A stretch of DNA of 64,000 nt from Blastococcus litoris (GCF_003075095.1 NZ_QCZF01000007.1:124001-188000), one strand, 5' to 3'; shown: positions 16,547-25,834, counted from the stretch's first letter. Numbers and translations: made by a program. Notes: generated by a model not told the origin, from the letters alone.

Positions 16547-17380
16547 GTGTCTCCCACCCTTGCCCGATCGCTGGCCGCCGAGTTCCTCGGCACCGCCCTG
16601 CTGGTCGTCGTCGCGGTCGGTTCGGCCGTCGTCGGGATCGACGCCATCGGGCCGCTCGGCGTCGCCCTCGCGTTCGGCCTCACCCTGCTCGCCCTCGCCT
16701 ATGCGATCGGTCCCGTGTCCGGGTGCCACGTCAACCCGGCGGTCACCCTGGGGGTGCTGCTCTCCGGAGGCATGACGGTGCGGGAGGCCGCCGGCTACTG
16801 GGGGGCCCAGTTCGCCGGGGGGATCGCCGGTGCGGCGGTGCTGCAGCTGCTGACCAGCGGCTTCGGCGACGTCGTGGACCAGACCGGCACCCTCGGCGCC
16901 AACGACTACGGCCTGACGATCAGCATGGGCGGGGCCTTCCTCGTCGAGGCGCTGCTCACGTTCGTCTTCGTCGCCGTGATCCTGATGGTCACCGGGAAGG
17001 CGGCGGCCCCGGGCTTCGCGGGGCTGGCGATCGGGCTGACGCTCGCCGCGGTGCACCTGGTCGGCATCCCGCTGACCGGCACCTCGGTCAACCCCGCCCG
17101 CTCGCTGGGTCCCGCCCTGTTCGCCGGCGGCGACCCGCTGGCCCACGTCTGGCTGTTCCTCCTGGCGCCGCTGGTCGGCGGTGCGATCGCCGTCGTCGTC
17201 GTCCGGGCGATCTCGGCGCCCGCGCTGACGGTGGAGCGGGCCGGAGCCGCCGGCGAGCTGGACGAGACGGGCGTGCAGCTGCCCGAGGAGGAGCAGCCCG
17301 GTACGGCCCTCCCGCGGGCCCGTTCGTCGGTCGAGGCCGGTACGGAGGCGGCCCGCAGACGGCACCGGTCGAACAGCTGA
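16547..17380 (+). CDS. MIP-family channel (aquaporin Z type)
   Basis: This 277-aa membrane channel has six membrane helices and both NPA half-helices: HVNPAVT (N63) and SVNPARS (near 183). The Arg after the second NPA is the selectivity-filter arginine. The narrow-pore look is closer to water channels (AqpZ) than glycerol facilitators, though I cannot prove selectivity. A hydrophilic 45-residue tail rich in Glu, Arg and Ala follows the last helix. GTG at 16547 is set by GGAGG (16536-16540) 6 nt upstream. It appears monocistronic. Confidence 0.9.
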   Translation: MSPTLARSLAAEFLGTALLVVVAVGSAVVGIDAIGPLGVALAFGLTLLALAYAIGPVSGCHVNPAVTLGVLLSGGMTVREAAGYWGAQFAGGIAGAAVLQLLTSGFGDVVDQTGTLGANDYGLTISMGGAFLVEALLTFVFVAVILMVTGKAAAPGFAGLAIGLTLAAVHLVGIPLTGTSVNPARSLGPALFAGGDPLAHVWLFLLAPLVGGAIAVVVVRAISAPALTVERAGAAGELDETGVQLPEEEQPGTALPRARSSVEAGTEAARRRHRSNS

Positions 17381-17406
17381 GCCCCCGTCACCCGTGCGGG
17401 TCGGGT

Positions 17407-17434
17407 CCCCCCGCGCACGTGTGCGCGCCGGGGG
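17407..17434 (+). terminator. Hairpin between aquaporin and CDGSH genes
   Basis: CGCGCAC (17412-17418) pairs with GTGCGCG (17421-17427) across a 2-nt loop, and flanking CCCCC/GGGGG (17407-17411, 17430-17434) extends the stem past a 2-nt bulge. It could terminate aquaporin transcription or form in the CDGSH 5' leader, which begins 20 nt later. Confidence 0.45.
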
Positions 17435-17453
17435 AGCGGGGCAGAGGAGGAGC

Positions 17454-17777
17454 GTGTCGCGCCCCCTGTCCGCCCAGCCCGACCTGCCCGACGACGTCGA
17501 GGCGGGTCCTCCCGGGGAGGAGGGCGCGACCATCACGCCCTACCGGGACGGGCCGCTGATCGTGCGCGGCGACTTCCGGTTGCTCGACCAGGACGGCGAC
17601 GAGATCGACCCCGGCCGCCGGACCATCGCGCTCTGCCGGTGCGGCAAGTCCGGTATCAAGCCGTTCTGCGACGGCTCGCACAAGCGGTCGGGGTTCTCCG
17701 CGCCCAGCGCGCCGAGCCGGCCACGCCCCGCGGCCCGGATCGTGCGCGAGGGCCGCGGGGGGACCGCGCCCGCCTGA
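17454..17777 (+). CDS. CDGSH-type [2Fe-2S] protein
   Basis: This 107-aa protein carries the full CDGSH cluster motif CRCGKSGIKPFCDGSH (about 62-77): three Cys and one His that ligate a pH-labile [2Fe-2S] cluster, as in mitoNEET-like proteins. It is a single domain with no membrane anchor, so it is probably a cytoplasmic electron or cluster carrier. GTG at 17454 follows AGGAGG (17445-17450). The tail is basic and Pro/Arg-rich. Converging stop codons with the chemoreceptor gene are only 10 bp apart. Confidence 0.88.
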   Translation: MSRPLSAQPDLPDDVEAGPPGEEGATITPYRDGPLIVRGDFRLLDQDGDEIDPGRRTIALCRCGKSGIKPFCDGSHKRSGFSAPSAPSRPRPAARIVREGRGGTAPA

Positions 17778-17787
17778 GCCGCCGGGC

Positions 17788-19341
17788 TCAGCGGCGGGTG
17801 TCGAACGCCTTCGCCATCTCCACCTGCTCCTCGAGCACCTCGCCGATGCGGGTCTGGACGGCGTCCAGCTCCCCGATGACCTCGCTGGTGGCGTGGATGC
17901 CCTCGGACACCGAGCGGCTGCTGCTCTGGATGCCCGCGACCTGCTCGGAGACCCGCTGGGTGGCACCGGCGGTCTCGCGGGCGAGGTCCTTCACCTCGCT
18001 GGCGACGACGGCGAAGCCCCTGCCCAGCTCGCCGGCGCGCGCCGCCTCGATCGTGGCGTTGAGGGCCAGCAGGTTGGTCTGGTCGGCGATGGCACCGATG
18101 ATCCGGATGACGTCGTCCACGGCGGCCGACGCCGTCCCGAGCGCCTCGACCTCGGCGGTCATGGACGACGCCTGCGCGACCGCTCGCTCGGCCACGCGAC
18201 CGGCGTCGTCGGCGGCCTGACGGAGCCGGTCGACGGTCTCCAGCAGCGCGCGCGAGTTGACCGCGTCCGCCTGGGCCCGGCGCAGGATGTCCAGCCGCTG
18301 GGAGACCAGCTGGGCGACGTTGCGCAGCGCGGAGGCCCGCGAGTCCGACAGCTCGATGGTCTCGGTGACGAAGAAGTCCATGGTGCCGATGACCTGGCCG
18401 CCCGCGGTGATGGGGAAGCAGACGCCCGAGCGGACGCCGGCGCGCTGAGCGGCCGGGGCCCGCACGCAGTCGGTCACCTCCGCCAGGTCGCGGACGAAGA
18501 CGAGGTCGCGCTCCCGCCACGCGCGTCCGGAGAGGCCGACGCCCTCGGCGAAGCTCGCCGCCAGGGTGACCGTGCGGAACTCCTCGCCGGCGGAGCCGGA
18601 CTCGACGTCGAACTTCAGCAGGTTGTCGGTGCGGTCCAGCGCCCAGAACGAGCCGTAGGCCCAGCCGAACGCGGTGCGCACCGTCTCCAGGGCGGTCCGC
18701 AGCGCCTCCGCCTCGTCCCTGGCCTCACCGACCTCGGCGACGACGGTGGTGACCGCCAGCCGGTCGTCGAGGTTCTCCCGCAGCGTGGCGGTGGCCACGG
18801 CGCTGCGCCGGGCGTGGGCGACGAGCCGGCCGATGGCCTCCCACTTCTCGGTCCGGCCGCCGAAGAAGGGGAGCTCGCGGCGGGAGTAGTACTCGAGCAC
18901 GGCGGTCACCCGGCCGTCCTCGACGACGGGCAGGAAGCAGCCCTGCCGCGCCCCGGCCGCGGCGGCGGTCCGCCAGCGCAGGCAGCCGGCCGTGCTCGAG
19001 CTGTCGTCCATGAGCACCGTGCGGTGGTCGCGGAGCGCCTCGCCGCCGTAGCCCGCCCCGGACACCATGGCCTCGCCGTCGGTCCAGGCCGCCGCCATCG
19101 CGGACGCGAACTCGCCCTCGGTGACCCGGAGGACGAAATCACCGGAGTGGTCGGGGAGCCACGCGGCGCCGTAGGCCAGGTCCAGCGAGTCCACCAGGCT
19201 GTGCATGATGCGCTCGTGCGCGACGATCTCGTCGCTGACCTCGCTGCCCAGCGCCGCGATCACCCGTTCCAGGGCCTCGACGTCCTTCGGGAAACCGCCG
19301 GCGGCCGCCGGCTGCGCCGATGTGCCCTGACGACCCCACAT
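17788..19341 (-). CDS. Soluble GAF-domain methyl-accepting chemotaxis protein
   Basis: This is a 517-aa protein with no membrane segment or signal peptide. Two GAF-like sensor domains (about 35-180 and 200-345) precede a short coiled-coil signalling domain (about 370-515) with the chemoreceptor hairpin tip [20 protein letters not shown] and [17 protein letters not shown]. It should sense a cytoplasmic ligand or redox/light cue and drive CheA. No che genes are in the window. GAF cysteines (GCLRW, RQGCFLP) could bind a cofactor but match no known chromophore motif. AGGAG lies 5 nt before the ATG at 19341. The upstream haem-oxygenase-like gene is on the same strand, 105 bp away. Confidence 0.87.
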   Translation of the reverse strand: MWGRQGTSAQPAAAGGFPKDVEALERVIAALGSEVSDEIVAHERIMHSLVDSLDLAYGAAWLPDHSGDFVLRVTEGEFASAMAAAWTDGEAMVSGAGYGGEALRDHRTVLMDDSSSTAGCLRWRTAAAAGARQGCFLPVVEDGRVTAVLEYYSRRELPFFGGRTEKWEAIGRLVAHARRSAVATATLRENLDDRLAVTTVVAEVGEARDEAEALRTALETVRTAFGWAYGSFWALDRTDNLLKFDVESGSAGEEFRTVTLAASFAEGVGLSGRAWRERDLVFVRDLAEVTDCVRAPAAQRAGVRSGVCFPITAGGQVIGTMDFFVTETIELSDSRASALRNVAQLVSQRLDILRRAQADAVNSRALLETVDRLRQAADDAGRVAERAVAQASSMTAEVEALGTASAAVDDVIRIIGAIADQTNLLALNATIEAARAGELGRGFAVVASEVKDLARETAGATQRVSEQVAGIQSSSRSVSEGIHATSEVIGELDAVQTRIGEVLEEQVEMAKAFDTRR

Positions 19342-19446
19342 GTGCGCTCCTGATGTTCCGGTACTGCCGGTCTCGGCCGAATGGAGGTTCGGCATCGGCG
19401 GTCCGGACTCCAGTCGTACGCGGCGCGACGTCGTGCAGCGGTCCGG

Positions 19447-20460
19447 TCAGGCGGCCAGGCTGCGCTCCCGGCGCAGCGCCGACCGGCCGCTCTCCCACGC
19501 GCCGAGCAGGTGCAGCGCGGCCAGCCCGTCCATCGCGAGGGAACAGGCGGCGCCGAAGAGGACGTCGGCGGCCAGCTCGGGCTCCCCGGCGACCAGGGAA
19601 CCGCACATGTCCACCGACGCGATCTGCTCGTGGACGGCGTCGGCCTCGACGTGCTCGTCGTAGAAGACCGTCACCCGCTCGTCGAAGCCGAGCCGGCGCA
19701 GCCCGGCCGAGTAGCGGCGGCTGGGCTCCGAGGACGTCATCTCCACCGCGGTGAGGTGCCCGAGCGCCGCTCCGCGCCACCGCCGGTGCAGCCCGAACAG
19801 CGACATCGTGTTGACCGACGCGAAGGCGGCCGCGGGGGCGTCGTCCCAGAGCGCGCCGTACGTCGCGTCGAGGCCGAGCGAGGTCATCAGCCCGGCGAAG
19901 AGCTCGCTGTGCATGCGGGCGGCGGAGCCGCCGCCGTACTCGTCGGCCTGGATCTCGACCATGGCCGCCTTCGCCCGGCCGGACAGGCGGGGGATGGCGA
20001 AGGTGTGGGGATCGGCCTCCTTGAGGTGGTAGACCGACCGGAGGGCCAGGTACTCGCGCCACTGCTCGAGGCTGCCCTGCTTGCTCATGAACGACGACAG
20101 CGACGGCCCGTCGTCGGCCGCGATGAGCGCGCTGAGCTGCCGGTCGACCGGCTCGCCGGTGACCTCGATCGGGCCGACCAGCTCCCGCAGCGCCGCCAGG
20201 TGCCGGCGCTCCAGCGCGGCACGCACCCGGAGGAGGGCGGGATCCCACTCCCAGTCCTCGGAGACACCGTCGAAGCCGCGGTAGTGGAGCTCGTACAGGA
20301 CGGCGAGGCTGATCTGCAGGTCCTCGTCGGTGAGGGCGCACGCTCCGGCGCCGGCCACCCGGTCGGCCCGCTCGATCGTCTCGGCGGACAGGGACGTCCG
20401 GGTGGCCAGATCGCGGCAGAGGGCAACGCTGAGAGGGCCCCGGGGCTCGGGCAGCTGCAT
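19447..20460 (-). CDS. Haem-oxygenase-like iron-containing redox enzyme family protein
   Basis: This 337-aa all-helical protein is of the haem-oxygenase-like fold (Haem_oxygenas_2 type). Candidate di-iron ligands occur in ALYELHYRGFD, MVEIQADEYGGG, FYDEHVEADAVHE and the MHSELF helix, all Glu/His/Asp-rich. Members of this superfamily include non-haem di-iron oxidases acting on fatty acids or amino acids; the substrate here is unknown. The start at 20460 (MQLPEPRGPLS) is preferred to 20472 because a CATGAT box lies 7 nt upstream. It may be co-transcribed with the GAF chemoreceptor downstream, raising the possibility that its product is sensed. Confidence 0.75.
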   Translation of the reverse strand: MQLPEPRGPLSVALCRDLATRTSLSAETIERADRVAGAGACALTDEDLQISLAVLYELHYRGFDGVSEDWEWDPALLRVRAALERRHLAALRELVGPIEVTGEPVDRQLSALIAADDGPSLSSFMSKQGSLEQWREYLALRSVYHLKEADPHTFAIPRLSGRAKAAMVEIQADEYGGGSAARMHSELFAGLMTSLGLDATYGALWDDAPAAAFASVNTMSLFGLHRRWRGAALGHLTAVEMTSSEPSRRYSAGLRRLGFDERVTVFYDEHVEADAVHEQIASVDMCGSLVAGEPELAADVLFGAACSLAMDGLAALHLLGAWESGRSALRRERSLAA

Positions 20461-20534
20461 GCACCCGATCATGCCCAGGGACCGGTGTTCGATGCGTCGG
20501 GGCGTGTGATGTCCCCCGCGGGTAGTACGGGGCC

Positions 20535-21380
20535 ATGCCCCATCCGTGGAACCGCGTCGTCCTCGTCACCGGCGGTAGCGCCGGCATCGGCCGTGCCGCC
20601 GTCACCAGGCTCGTCCGCGACGGTCACCTCGTCCTCACCTGCGCCCGGCACGGCGACCGCCTCGAGGAGGCCGTCGGCGACCTGCCCGGGGTGACACCGG
20701 TGGTGGCCGACGTCGCCGACGCCCGCGACCGGAGGGCGCTGGTCGAGCGGGTCCTCGAGGAGCACGGCCGGCTGGACGCCGTCGTGCTCGACGCGGGGCG
20801 GGGGTGGGCAGGCCTGCTGGGGGACATGCCCGGGGATGCCGTGGAGGGGATCGTCGCCCTGAACCTCACCGGCACGATCGAGCTGACCCGGCTGGCGCTC
20901 CCGCACCTGCTGGCGTCGGCCGGCCGGAGCGGACGCGCCGACGTCGTCGCCGTGTCGTCGGTGGCGGCGTGGTCGCAGGTGCCGCCGCTGACCGTCTACT
21001 CCGCGACCAAGGCGGGGGTGCACGGCTTCGTGAAGGGCCTGCGGCGCGAGGTGACCGCCCGGGGAGTCCGGGTCCACACGGTGAACCCGTTCTTCGTCGA
21101 GACCGAGTGGCTGGCCCGTGGGCACGGCTCCGCGCCGGTCTCGGACGCCGACGCCCGGGGGCGGCTGTCGCGCGGCATCGCGCCCGACCGGGTCGCCGAC
21201 CAGATCGCTGCCTGCCTCGGCGCCCACGGCTCGCGCACCGTCGCGGTGCCCCGGTGGGCCGGCCTGGCCCGGCTGGGCGAGCTGCCGCCCATCGGCCGCG
21301 CGATGGACCGGGTGCTGTCCGCGAACGCCCACCGGGTCCGGTCGGCGGCGGCGCGGGCGGTCGAGCGGCGGGTCGGCTGA
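20535..21380 (+). CDS. Short-chain dehydrogenase/reductase
   Basis: This 281-aa classical SDR has NAD(P)-binding TGGSAGIG (12-19), VVADVAD (Asp for adenine), a VVAVSSVAAW catalytic Ser, and Y155-SAT-K159. An Arg in the CARHGDR segment after the second strand suggests NADPH. A C-terminal 60-residue extension is basic. The substrate is unknown. It is divergent from the haem-oxygenase-like gene, with 74 bp between start codons, and precedes the molybdenum hydroxylase cluster on the same strand by 104 bp. Confidence 0.85.
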   Translation: MPHPWNRVVLVTGGSAGIGRAAVTRLVRDGHLVLTCARHGDRLEEAVGDLPGVTPVVADVADARDRRALVERVLEEHGRLDAVVLDAGRGWAGLLGDMPGDAVEGIVALNLTGTIELTRLALPHLLASAGRSGRADVVAVSSVAAWSQVPPLTVYSATKAGVHGFVKGLRREVTARGVRVHTVNPFFVETEWLARGHGSAPVSDADARGRLSRGIAPDRVADQIAACLGAHGSRTVAVPRWAGLARLGELPPIGRAMDRVLSANAHRVRSAAARAVERRVG

Positions 21381-21420
21381 CGCGGTTGCTCTCGGTCCGG
21401 TGACGGACGCCGCGCCACCC

Positions 21421-21449
21421 TTGCCAGGCCTCGTCGGGCGCGGTTGTCT
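21421..21449 (+). promoter_or_regulatory. Possible promoter of the molybdenum hydroxylase operon
   Basis: TTGCCA (21421-21426) and TTGTCT (21444-21449) are 17 bp apart, 36 nt before the FAD-subunit start. The -35 is good and the -10 is poor, so this is a tentative call. Confidence 0.3.
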
Positions 21450-21484
21450 CAGCAGCACTTCCGGCGGACCGGCGAGAGGCAGCC

Positions 21485-22369
21485 ATGGATTTCCTGCAAC
21501 CGACGTCGTGGACCGATGCCCTCGCCGTGCGCGCGGAGCGGCCCGACGCCGTGCCGATCGCCGGCGGCACGGACGTGATGGTGGACCTGAACTTCGACCG
21601 CCGCCGGCCCGGTGCCCTGCTGGACCTGGGCCGGGTGCCCGAGCTGCGGGAGTGGGCCGTCGACGACGGGCAGGTGCGCCTGGGCGCCGGTGTGCCCTAC
21701 TCCCGGATCATCGACGAGCTCGGCGACCGGCTGCCGGGGCTGGCGATGGCCGCCCGCACCGTGGGCTCGCCGCAGATCCGGATCCGGGGCACCGTCGGCG
21801 GCAACCTGGGGTCGGCCTCCCCGGCCGGCGACGCGCACCCGCCGCTGCTGGCGGCCGGAGCGGTGGTCGAGGTCGAGTCGGCCGCGCGCGGGGTGCGGCA
21901 GCTCGCCGCGGCGGACTTCTACACCGGCGTGAAGCGCAACGCGCTGGCCGACGACGAGCTGGTCGCGGCGGTGCTGGCGCCCGTCGCGGCCGGGCCGCAG
22001 CAGTTCTGCAAGGTGGGCACCCGCAACGCCATGGTGATCGCGGTGTCGGCGTTCGCCTGCGCGCTGCACCCCGACCGGAGAGCCGTCGGCACCGGCATCG
22101 GCTCGGCCGCGCCCACCCCGCGCCGGGCGACCGACGCCGAGGAGTTCCTCGCCGGCGAGCTCGAGTCGGCGGGCCTCTGGGACACCCGCGGCGAGCTGCC
22201 CGACGCGCTCGCCCGCGCCTTCGGGGAACGGGTGGCGGCCGCCGCCTCGCCGATCGACGACGTCCGGGGCAGTGCGGCCTACCGGCGGCACTCCCTGTCG
22301 GTGATGGCGCGTCGCGCCGCCACCTGGGCGTGGACCGAGTACCGGCACGACCGGCGGAAGGCGGCCTGA
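21485..22369 (+). CDS. Molybdenum hydroxylase FAD-binding subunit (xanthine dehydrogenase type)
   Basis: This 294-aa subunit carries the FAD of a three-part xanthine dehydrogenase-family enzyme. FAD-binding signatures are PIAGGTDVMVDL near 20 and RGTVGGNLGSASPAGD near 100, with the CO-dehydrogenase flavoprotein C-terminal domain afterwards. It transfers electrons from the [2Fe-2S] subunit to an acceptor. It is first in an operon with the small and large subunits, 3 bp from the next start. Confidence 0.92.
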   Translation: MDFLQPTSWTDALAVRAERPDAVPIAGGTDVMVDLNFDRRRPGALLDLGRVPELREWAVDDGQVRLGAGVPYSRIIDELGDRLPGLAMAARTVGSPQIRIRGTVGGNLGSASPAGDAHPPLLAAGAVVEVESAARGVRQLAAADFYTGVKRNALADDELVAAVLAPVAAGPQQFCKVGTRNAMVIAVSAFACALHPDRRAVGTGIGSAAPTPRRATDAEEFLAGELESAGLWDTRGELPDALARAFGERVAAAASPIDDVRGSAAYRRHSLSVMARRAATWAWTEYRHDRRKAA

Positions 22370-22372
22370 CCG

Positions 22373-22843
22373 ATGCGCATCACCACGACCGTCAACGGGA
22401 CCGTCCACGAGGTCGACGACGTCTGGCCCGGCGAGAGCCTGCTCTACGTGCTGCGCGAGCGCATGGGCCTGCCCGGTTCGAAGAACGCCTGCGAGCAGGG
22501 CGAGTGCGGCTCCTGCACCGTCTACCTCGACGGCGAGCCGGTCTGCTCCTGCCTGGTGGCCGCCGGTCAGGCGATCGGCCGCGAGGTCACCACCGTCGAG
22601 GGACTGGCCGGCGACGGGGGCCTGCACCCCGTGCAGGAGGCGTTCGTCGAGGCCGGCGCGGTCCAGTGCGGCTTCTGCACGCCGGGGCTGCTCGTCGCGG
22701 CCCACGACCTGCTCGAACGGGTCCCCGATCCCTCCGACCTGGAGATCCGCGAGGCGCTGGCGGGAAACCTCTGCCGCTGCACGGGGTACGAGAAGATCCT
22801 CGACGCGGTCCGGCTGGCCGCGGCCCGGCAGGCGCAGTCGTGA
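22373..22843 (+). CDS. Molybdenum hydroxylase [2Fe-2S] subunit
   Basis: This 156-aa small subunit has two [2Fe-2S] domains. The plant-ferredoxin-type cluster uses CEQGECGSC plus a later Cys (EPVCSC); the second uses CGFCTPG and CRCTGY. It links the molybdenum centre to FAD. The ATG starts directly after the FAD subunit stop, and the stop overlaps the GTG of the large subunit (GTGA), so the three should be made in fixed ratio. Confidence 0.94.
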   Translation: MRITTTVNGTVHEVDDVWPGESLLYVLRERMGLPGSKNACEQGECGSCTVYLDGEPVCSCLVAAGQAIGREVTTVEGLAGDGGLHPVQEAFVEAGAVQCGFCTPGLLVAAHDLLERVPDPSDLEIREALAGNLCRCTGYEKILDAVRLAAARQAQS

Positions 22844-25134
22844 GCACCGACGCCGGCACGCGGACCACGGCCCCGACGTCCGGGCGCATCGGGGACAGCC
22901 CGCTCCGCCCGGACGGCACGCTCAAGGTCACCGGCGAGTTCGCCTACGCCAGCGACCTCTGGCACGACGACATGGTGTGGGGGGTGACCCTGCGCAGCCC
23001 GCACCCGCACGCGCGGATCCGGGGCATCGACGTCACCGAGGCGCTCGCGGTGCCCGGCGTGAGCGCCGTCCTCACCGCCGACGACGTCCCGGGCGAGAAC
23101 GCGGTCGGCCTCGAGCACGCCGACCAGCCGGTGCTGGCATCGGAGTTCGTCCGGTACGAGGGGGAGCCGGTCGCACTGGTGGCCGCCGACCACCCCGATA
23201 CCGCCCGCCGGGCGGCGAAGCGGATCCGGGTCGACTACGAGGTGCTGCCGGCGGTCACCGACCCGCGCCGGGCCATGGACGACGACGCCCCGCCGGTCCA
23301 CCGGCCCGGCAACCTCGTCCGGCACCTGCACCTCCAGCGGGGCGACCAGGCGGCCACCGCGCCGGTCGTCGTCTCGCTCGACCTCGAGGTCGGCATGCAG
23401 GACCAGGCGTTCCTGGGCCCGGAGTCGGGGCTCGCCGTCCCGGCCGAGGACGGCGGGGTCGACCTCTACGTGGCGACCCAGTGGCTGCACGTCGACCAGC
23501 GGCAGATGTGCCTGGCGCTGGGCATGCCCCCCGAGAAGGTGCGGCTGCACCTGGCCGGCGTGGGCGGCGCGTTCGGCGGGCGCGAGGACCTCTCCGTGCA
23601 CGTGCACGCCTGCCTGCTGGCCCTGCGCACCCGCAAGCCGGTGAAGATGAGCTACGGCCGCGAGGAGTCGTTCTTCGGCCACGTCCACCGCCACCCGGCC
23701 TGGCTGACCTACGAGTTCGGGGCCGAGCGCGACGGCACGCTGGTCTACGCCCGCGCCCGGCTGCTGTTCGACGGCGGCGCCTACGCCTCCTCGACCGCCG
23801 CCGTCGTCGGCAACGGCGGCACGCTGGGGCTCGGCCCGTACCGCATCCCGAACGTGACCGTCGACGCCTACGGGGTGTTCACCAACAACCCGCCCTGCGG
23901 CGCGATGCGGGGCTTCGGCTGCGTCCAGGCCGCGTTCGCGCACGAGGCCCTGATGGACGAGCTCGCCGACACCGTCGGTGTGGACCGGGTCGCGATCCGG
24001 CAGCTCAACGGCATGCGCGAGGGCGACCTCAACATCACCGGCCAGGTGATCGACTCCGCCGCGCCGGTCGCCGAGCTCCTGGAGATCGTGTCCGGCCTGC
24101 CGATGCCGCCGGAGCGGTCGGCGGACCCCGACCTCCGGTCGCTGCCCGGGGCGGTCGGCAACACGACGCATGGCGAGGGCGTCGTGCGGGGCGTCGGCTA
24201 TGCCGTCACCTACAAGAACATCGGGTTCTCCGAGGGGTTCGACGACTACTCGACCGCCCGCGTCCGCCTGGAGATGACCGGCGGGGAGGCCGTCGCCACG
24301 GTGCACACCGCGGCGGCCGAGGTCGGCCAGGGGCTCATCACGGTGGAGCAGCAGATCTGCCGCACCGAGCTCGGGGTGGAGCGGGTCGTCGTGCACCCGA
24401 AGAACACCGCGGTCGGCTCGGGCGGGTCGACGTCGGCGTCGCGGCAGACCTACGTCACCGGGGGAGCGGTGAAGGCGGCGTGCGAGGCGGTGCGTGCCGT
24501 CGTCCTCGACCGGGCGGCGCTGCGGCTCGGCCGGGACGCCGCCGAGCTGCGGCTCGACGGCGAGAAGATCGTCGGCGCCTCCGGCGAGGTGCTCGCCGGG
24601 CTGGCGGAGGTGCTCGGCGCCGATGCCGTCGAGGAGACCCGGGAGTACCGGCACCGGCCCACCCACGCGATCGACCCGGTGACGGGGCAGGGCGACGCGC
24701 ACGTGCAGTTCGCGTTCTCCGCGCACCGGGCGGTGGTGGACGTCGACGTGGAGCTCGGCCTGGTGAAGGTGGTCGCGCTCGACACGGCGCAGGACGTCGG
24801 CAAGGCGATCAACCCCGACGCGGTGGTCGGCCAGATCCACGGCGGCTCGGCGCAGGGCATGGGGCTGGCGCTGATGGAGGAGATCGTGGTGACCGACGGG
24901 CACGTGCGGAACCCGTCGTTCACCGACTACCTGATCCCGACGATCCTCGACATGCCGCCGATGCAGGTCCAGGTGCTCGAGTACGCCGACCCGCACGCGC
25001 CCTACGGCGTCCGCGGGGTGGGGGAGCCGCCGACGATCTCCTCCGGTCCCGCCGTCGCCGCCGCGGTGCGCGCCGCGTGCGGCAAGGCGCTCCGCCGCGT
25101 CCCGATCCGCCCGGAGCACATCACCGGCACCTGA
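22840..25134 (+). CDS. Molybdenum hydroxylase large (molybdopterin) subunit, xanthine dehydrogenase/PucD-like
   Basis: This 764-aa subunit has an N-terminal a/b-hammerhead domain (about 25-130) and the molybdopterin-binding domains. GGAFGGRED binds the cofactor, GAMRGFG is the substrate-channel Arg loop in the form seen in purine hydroxylases rather than CO dehydrogenase, and the catalytic base is the Glu of GVRGVGEPP near the C-terminus. Purine oxidation is therefore likely but not certain; aldehyde or N-heterocycle oxidation is possible. GTG at 22840 overlaps the small-subunit stop. No XdhC-type maturation gene or other purine catabolic gene lies next to it. Confidence 0.9.
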   Translation: MSTDAGTRTTAPTSGRIGDSPLRPDGTLKVTGEFAYASDLWHDDMVWGVTLRSPHPHARIRGIDVTEALAVPGVSAVLTADDVPGENAVGLEHADQPVLASEFVRYEGEPVALVAADHPDTARRAAKRIRVDYEVLPAVTDPRRAMDDDAPPVHRPGNLVRHLHLQRGDQAATAPVVVSLDLEVGMQDQAFLGPESGLAVPAEDGGVDLYVATQWLHVDQRQMCLALGMPPEKVRLHLAGVGGAFGGREDLSVHVHACLLALRTRKPVKMSYGREESFFGHVHRHPAWLTYEFGAERDGTLVYARARLLFDGGAYASSTAAVVGNGGTLGLGPYRIPNVTVDAYGVFTNNPPCGAMRGFGCVQAAFAHEALMDELADTVGVDRVAIRQLNGMREGDLNITGQVIDSAAPVAELLEIVSGLPMPPERSADPDLRSLPGAVGNTTHGEGVVRGVGYAVTYKNIGFSEGFDDYSTARVRLEMTGGEAVATVHTAAAEVGQGLITVEQQICRTELGVERVVVHPKNTAVGSGGSTSASRQTYVTGGAVKAACEAVRAVVLDRAALRLGRDAAELRLDGEKIVGASGEVLAGLAEVLGADAVEETREYRHRPTHAIDPVTGQGDAHVQFAFSAHRAVVDVDVELGLVKVVALDTAQDVGKAINPDAVVGQIHGGSAQGMGLALMEEIVVTDGHVRNPSFTDYLIPTILDMPPMQVQVLEYADPHAPYGVRGVGEPPTISSGPAVAAAVRAACGKALRRVPIRPEHITGT

Positions 25135-25198
25135 CCCCCGCCGCGTCGGTCACCGGCTCCCGCCGGGCGGTGCGGCGCTCCACGTCGCAGAGTGAGCC

Positions 25199-25735
25199 GT
25201 GCCCTTCCAGCCCGGATCGCTGACCGTCAGCCGCGTCGACGCCGACCGCTGGGAGCTCGTCGACGCGCTGGTCTACCAGGGGCGCCGGGACCGGTTCGTC
25301 GTACCGGCCGGCTTCCGCACCGACTTCGCCACCGTGCCGGCCCCGGTGCGCTGGCTGGTGCCGCGCTTCGGCACCTACACGCTGGCGGCGATCCTGCACG
25401 ACTGGCTGGTCACCGAGGGCCTGGCCACCGGCGCGGTCACCTCGCGGGACGCCGACGGCATCTTCCGCCGGGTGATGCGCGAGAGCGGGGTGCCCCTCCT
25501 GCGCCGCTGGTTGATGTGGGCCGGCGTCCGGTGGGGTGCCCTGTTCAACGAGCGACGGCGCCCCGGCTGGCTGTGGAGCGCGCCCGGGGTGCTGGCGATC
25601 TCGCTCGCCGCGGCACCCCTGGTGCTGCCACCCGCGGTGCTCGTCCTGCCCGCGCTCGCGGTCTACGCCCTGGCCGAGCGCCTGGTGGCGACGGTGGTGC
25701 CGGCACGCCGGGAGCAGCTGGTCCTCCGCATGTGA
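25199..25735 (+). CDS. DUF1353-family protein
   Basis: This is a 178-aa protein. The front half has the DUF1353 pattern: beta strands, then VPAGFRTDFATVPAPVRWLVPRFGTYTLAAILHDWL, with His-Asp and a later FRRVMRE helix. The family also occurs in phage and conjugative contexts; no activity is established. The C-terminal 60 residues include one or two hydrophobic segments (LAISLAAAPLVLPPAVLVLPAL), so it may sit on the membrane. GTG at 25199 is used. It follows the hydroxylase operon by 64 bp and might be a passenger of it. Confidence 0.75.
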   Translation: MPFQPGSLTVSRVDADRWELVDALVYQGRRDRFVVPAGFRTDFATVPAPVRWLVPRFGTYTLAAILHDWLVTEGLATGAVTSRDADGIFRRVMRESGVPLLRRWLMWAGVRWGALFNERRRPGWLWSAPGVLAISLAAAPLVLPPAVLVLPALAVYALAERLVATVVPARREQLVLRM

Positions 25736-25834
25736 CGATCCCGTTGAGACCCGGTCGCGGGGGTTCGGGACGGGGCTGCGCCGGTCACAGGACGAGGGAC
25801 CGATCCGTCCTCCCGGGAAGAGGTTCCATCCCGT

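Noticed and set aside
15078-16775. Long plus-strand frame overlapping glnE and the aquaporin start
   Set aside because: It is out of frame with glnE and aquaporin, rich in Arg/Gly/Pro, and crosses a real gene boundary; a shadow of GC-rich coding.
22567-25119. 850-codon frame opposite the molybdenum hydroxylase large subunit
   Set aside because: The product is Arg/Gly/Val/His-rich with no motif, while the plus strand encodes an intact hydroxylase.
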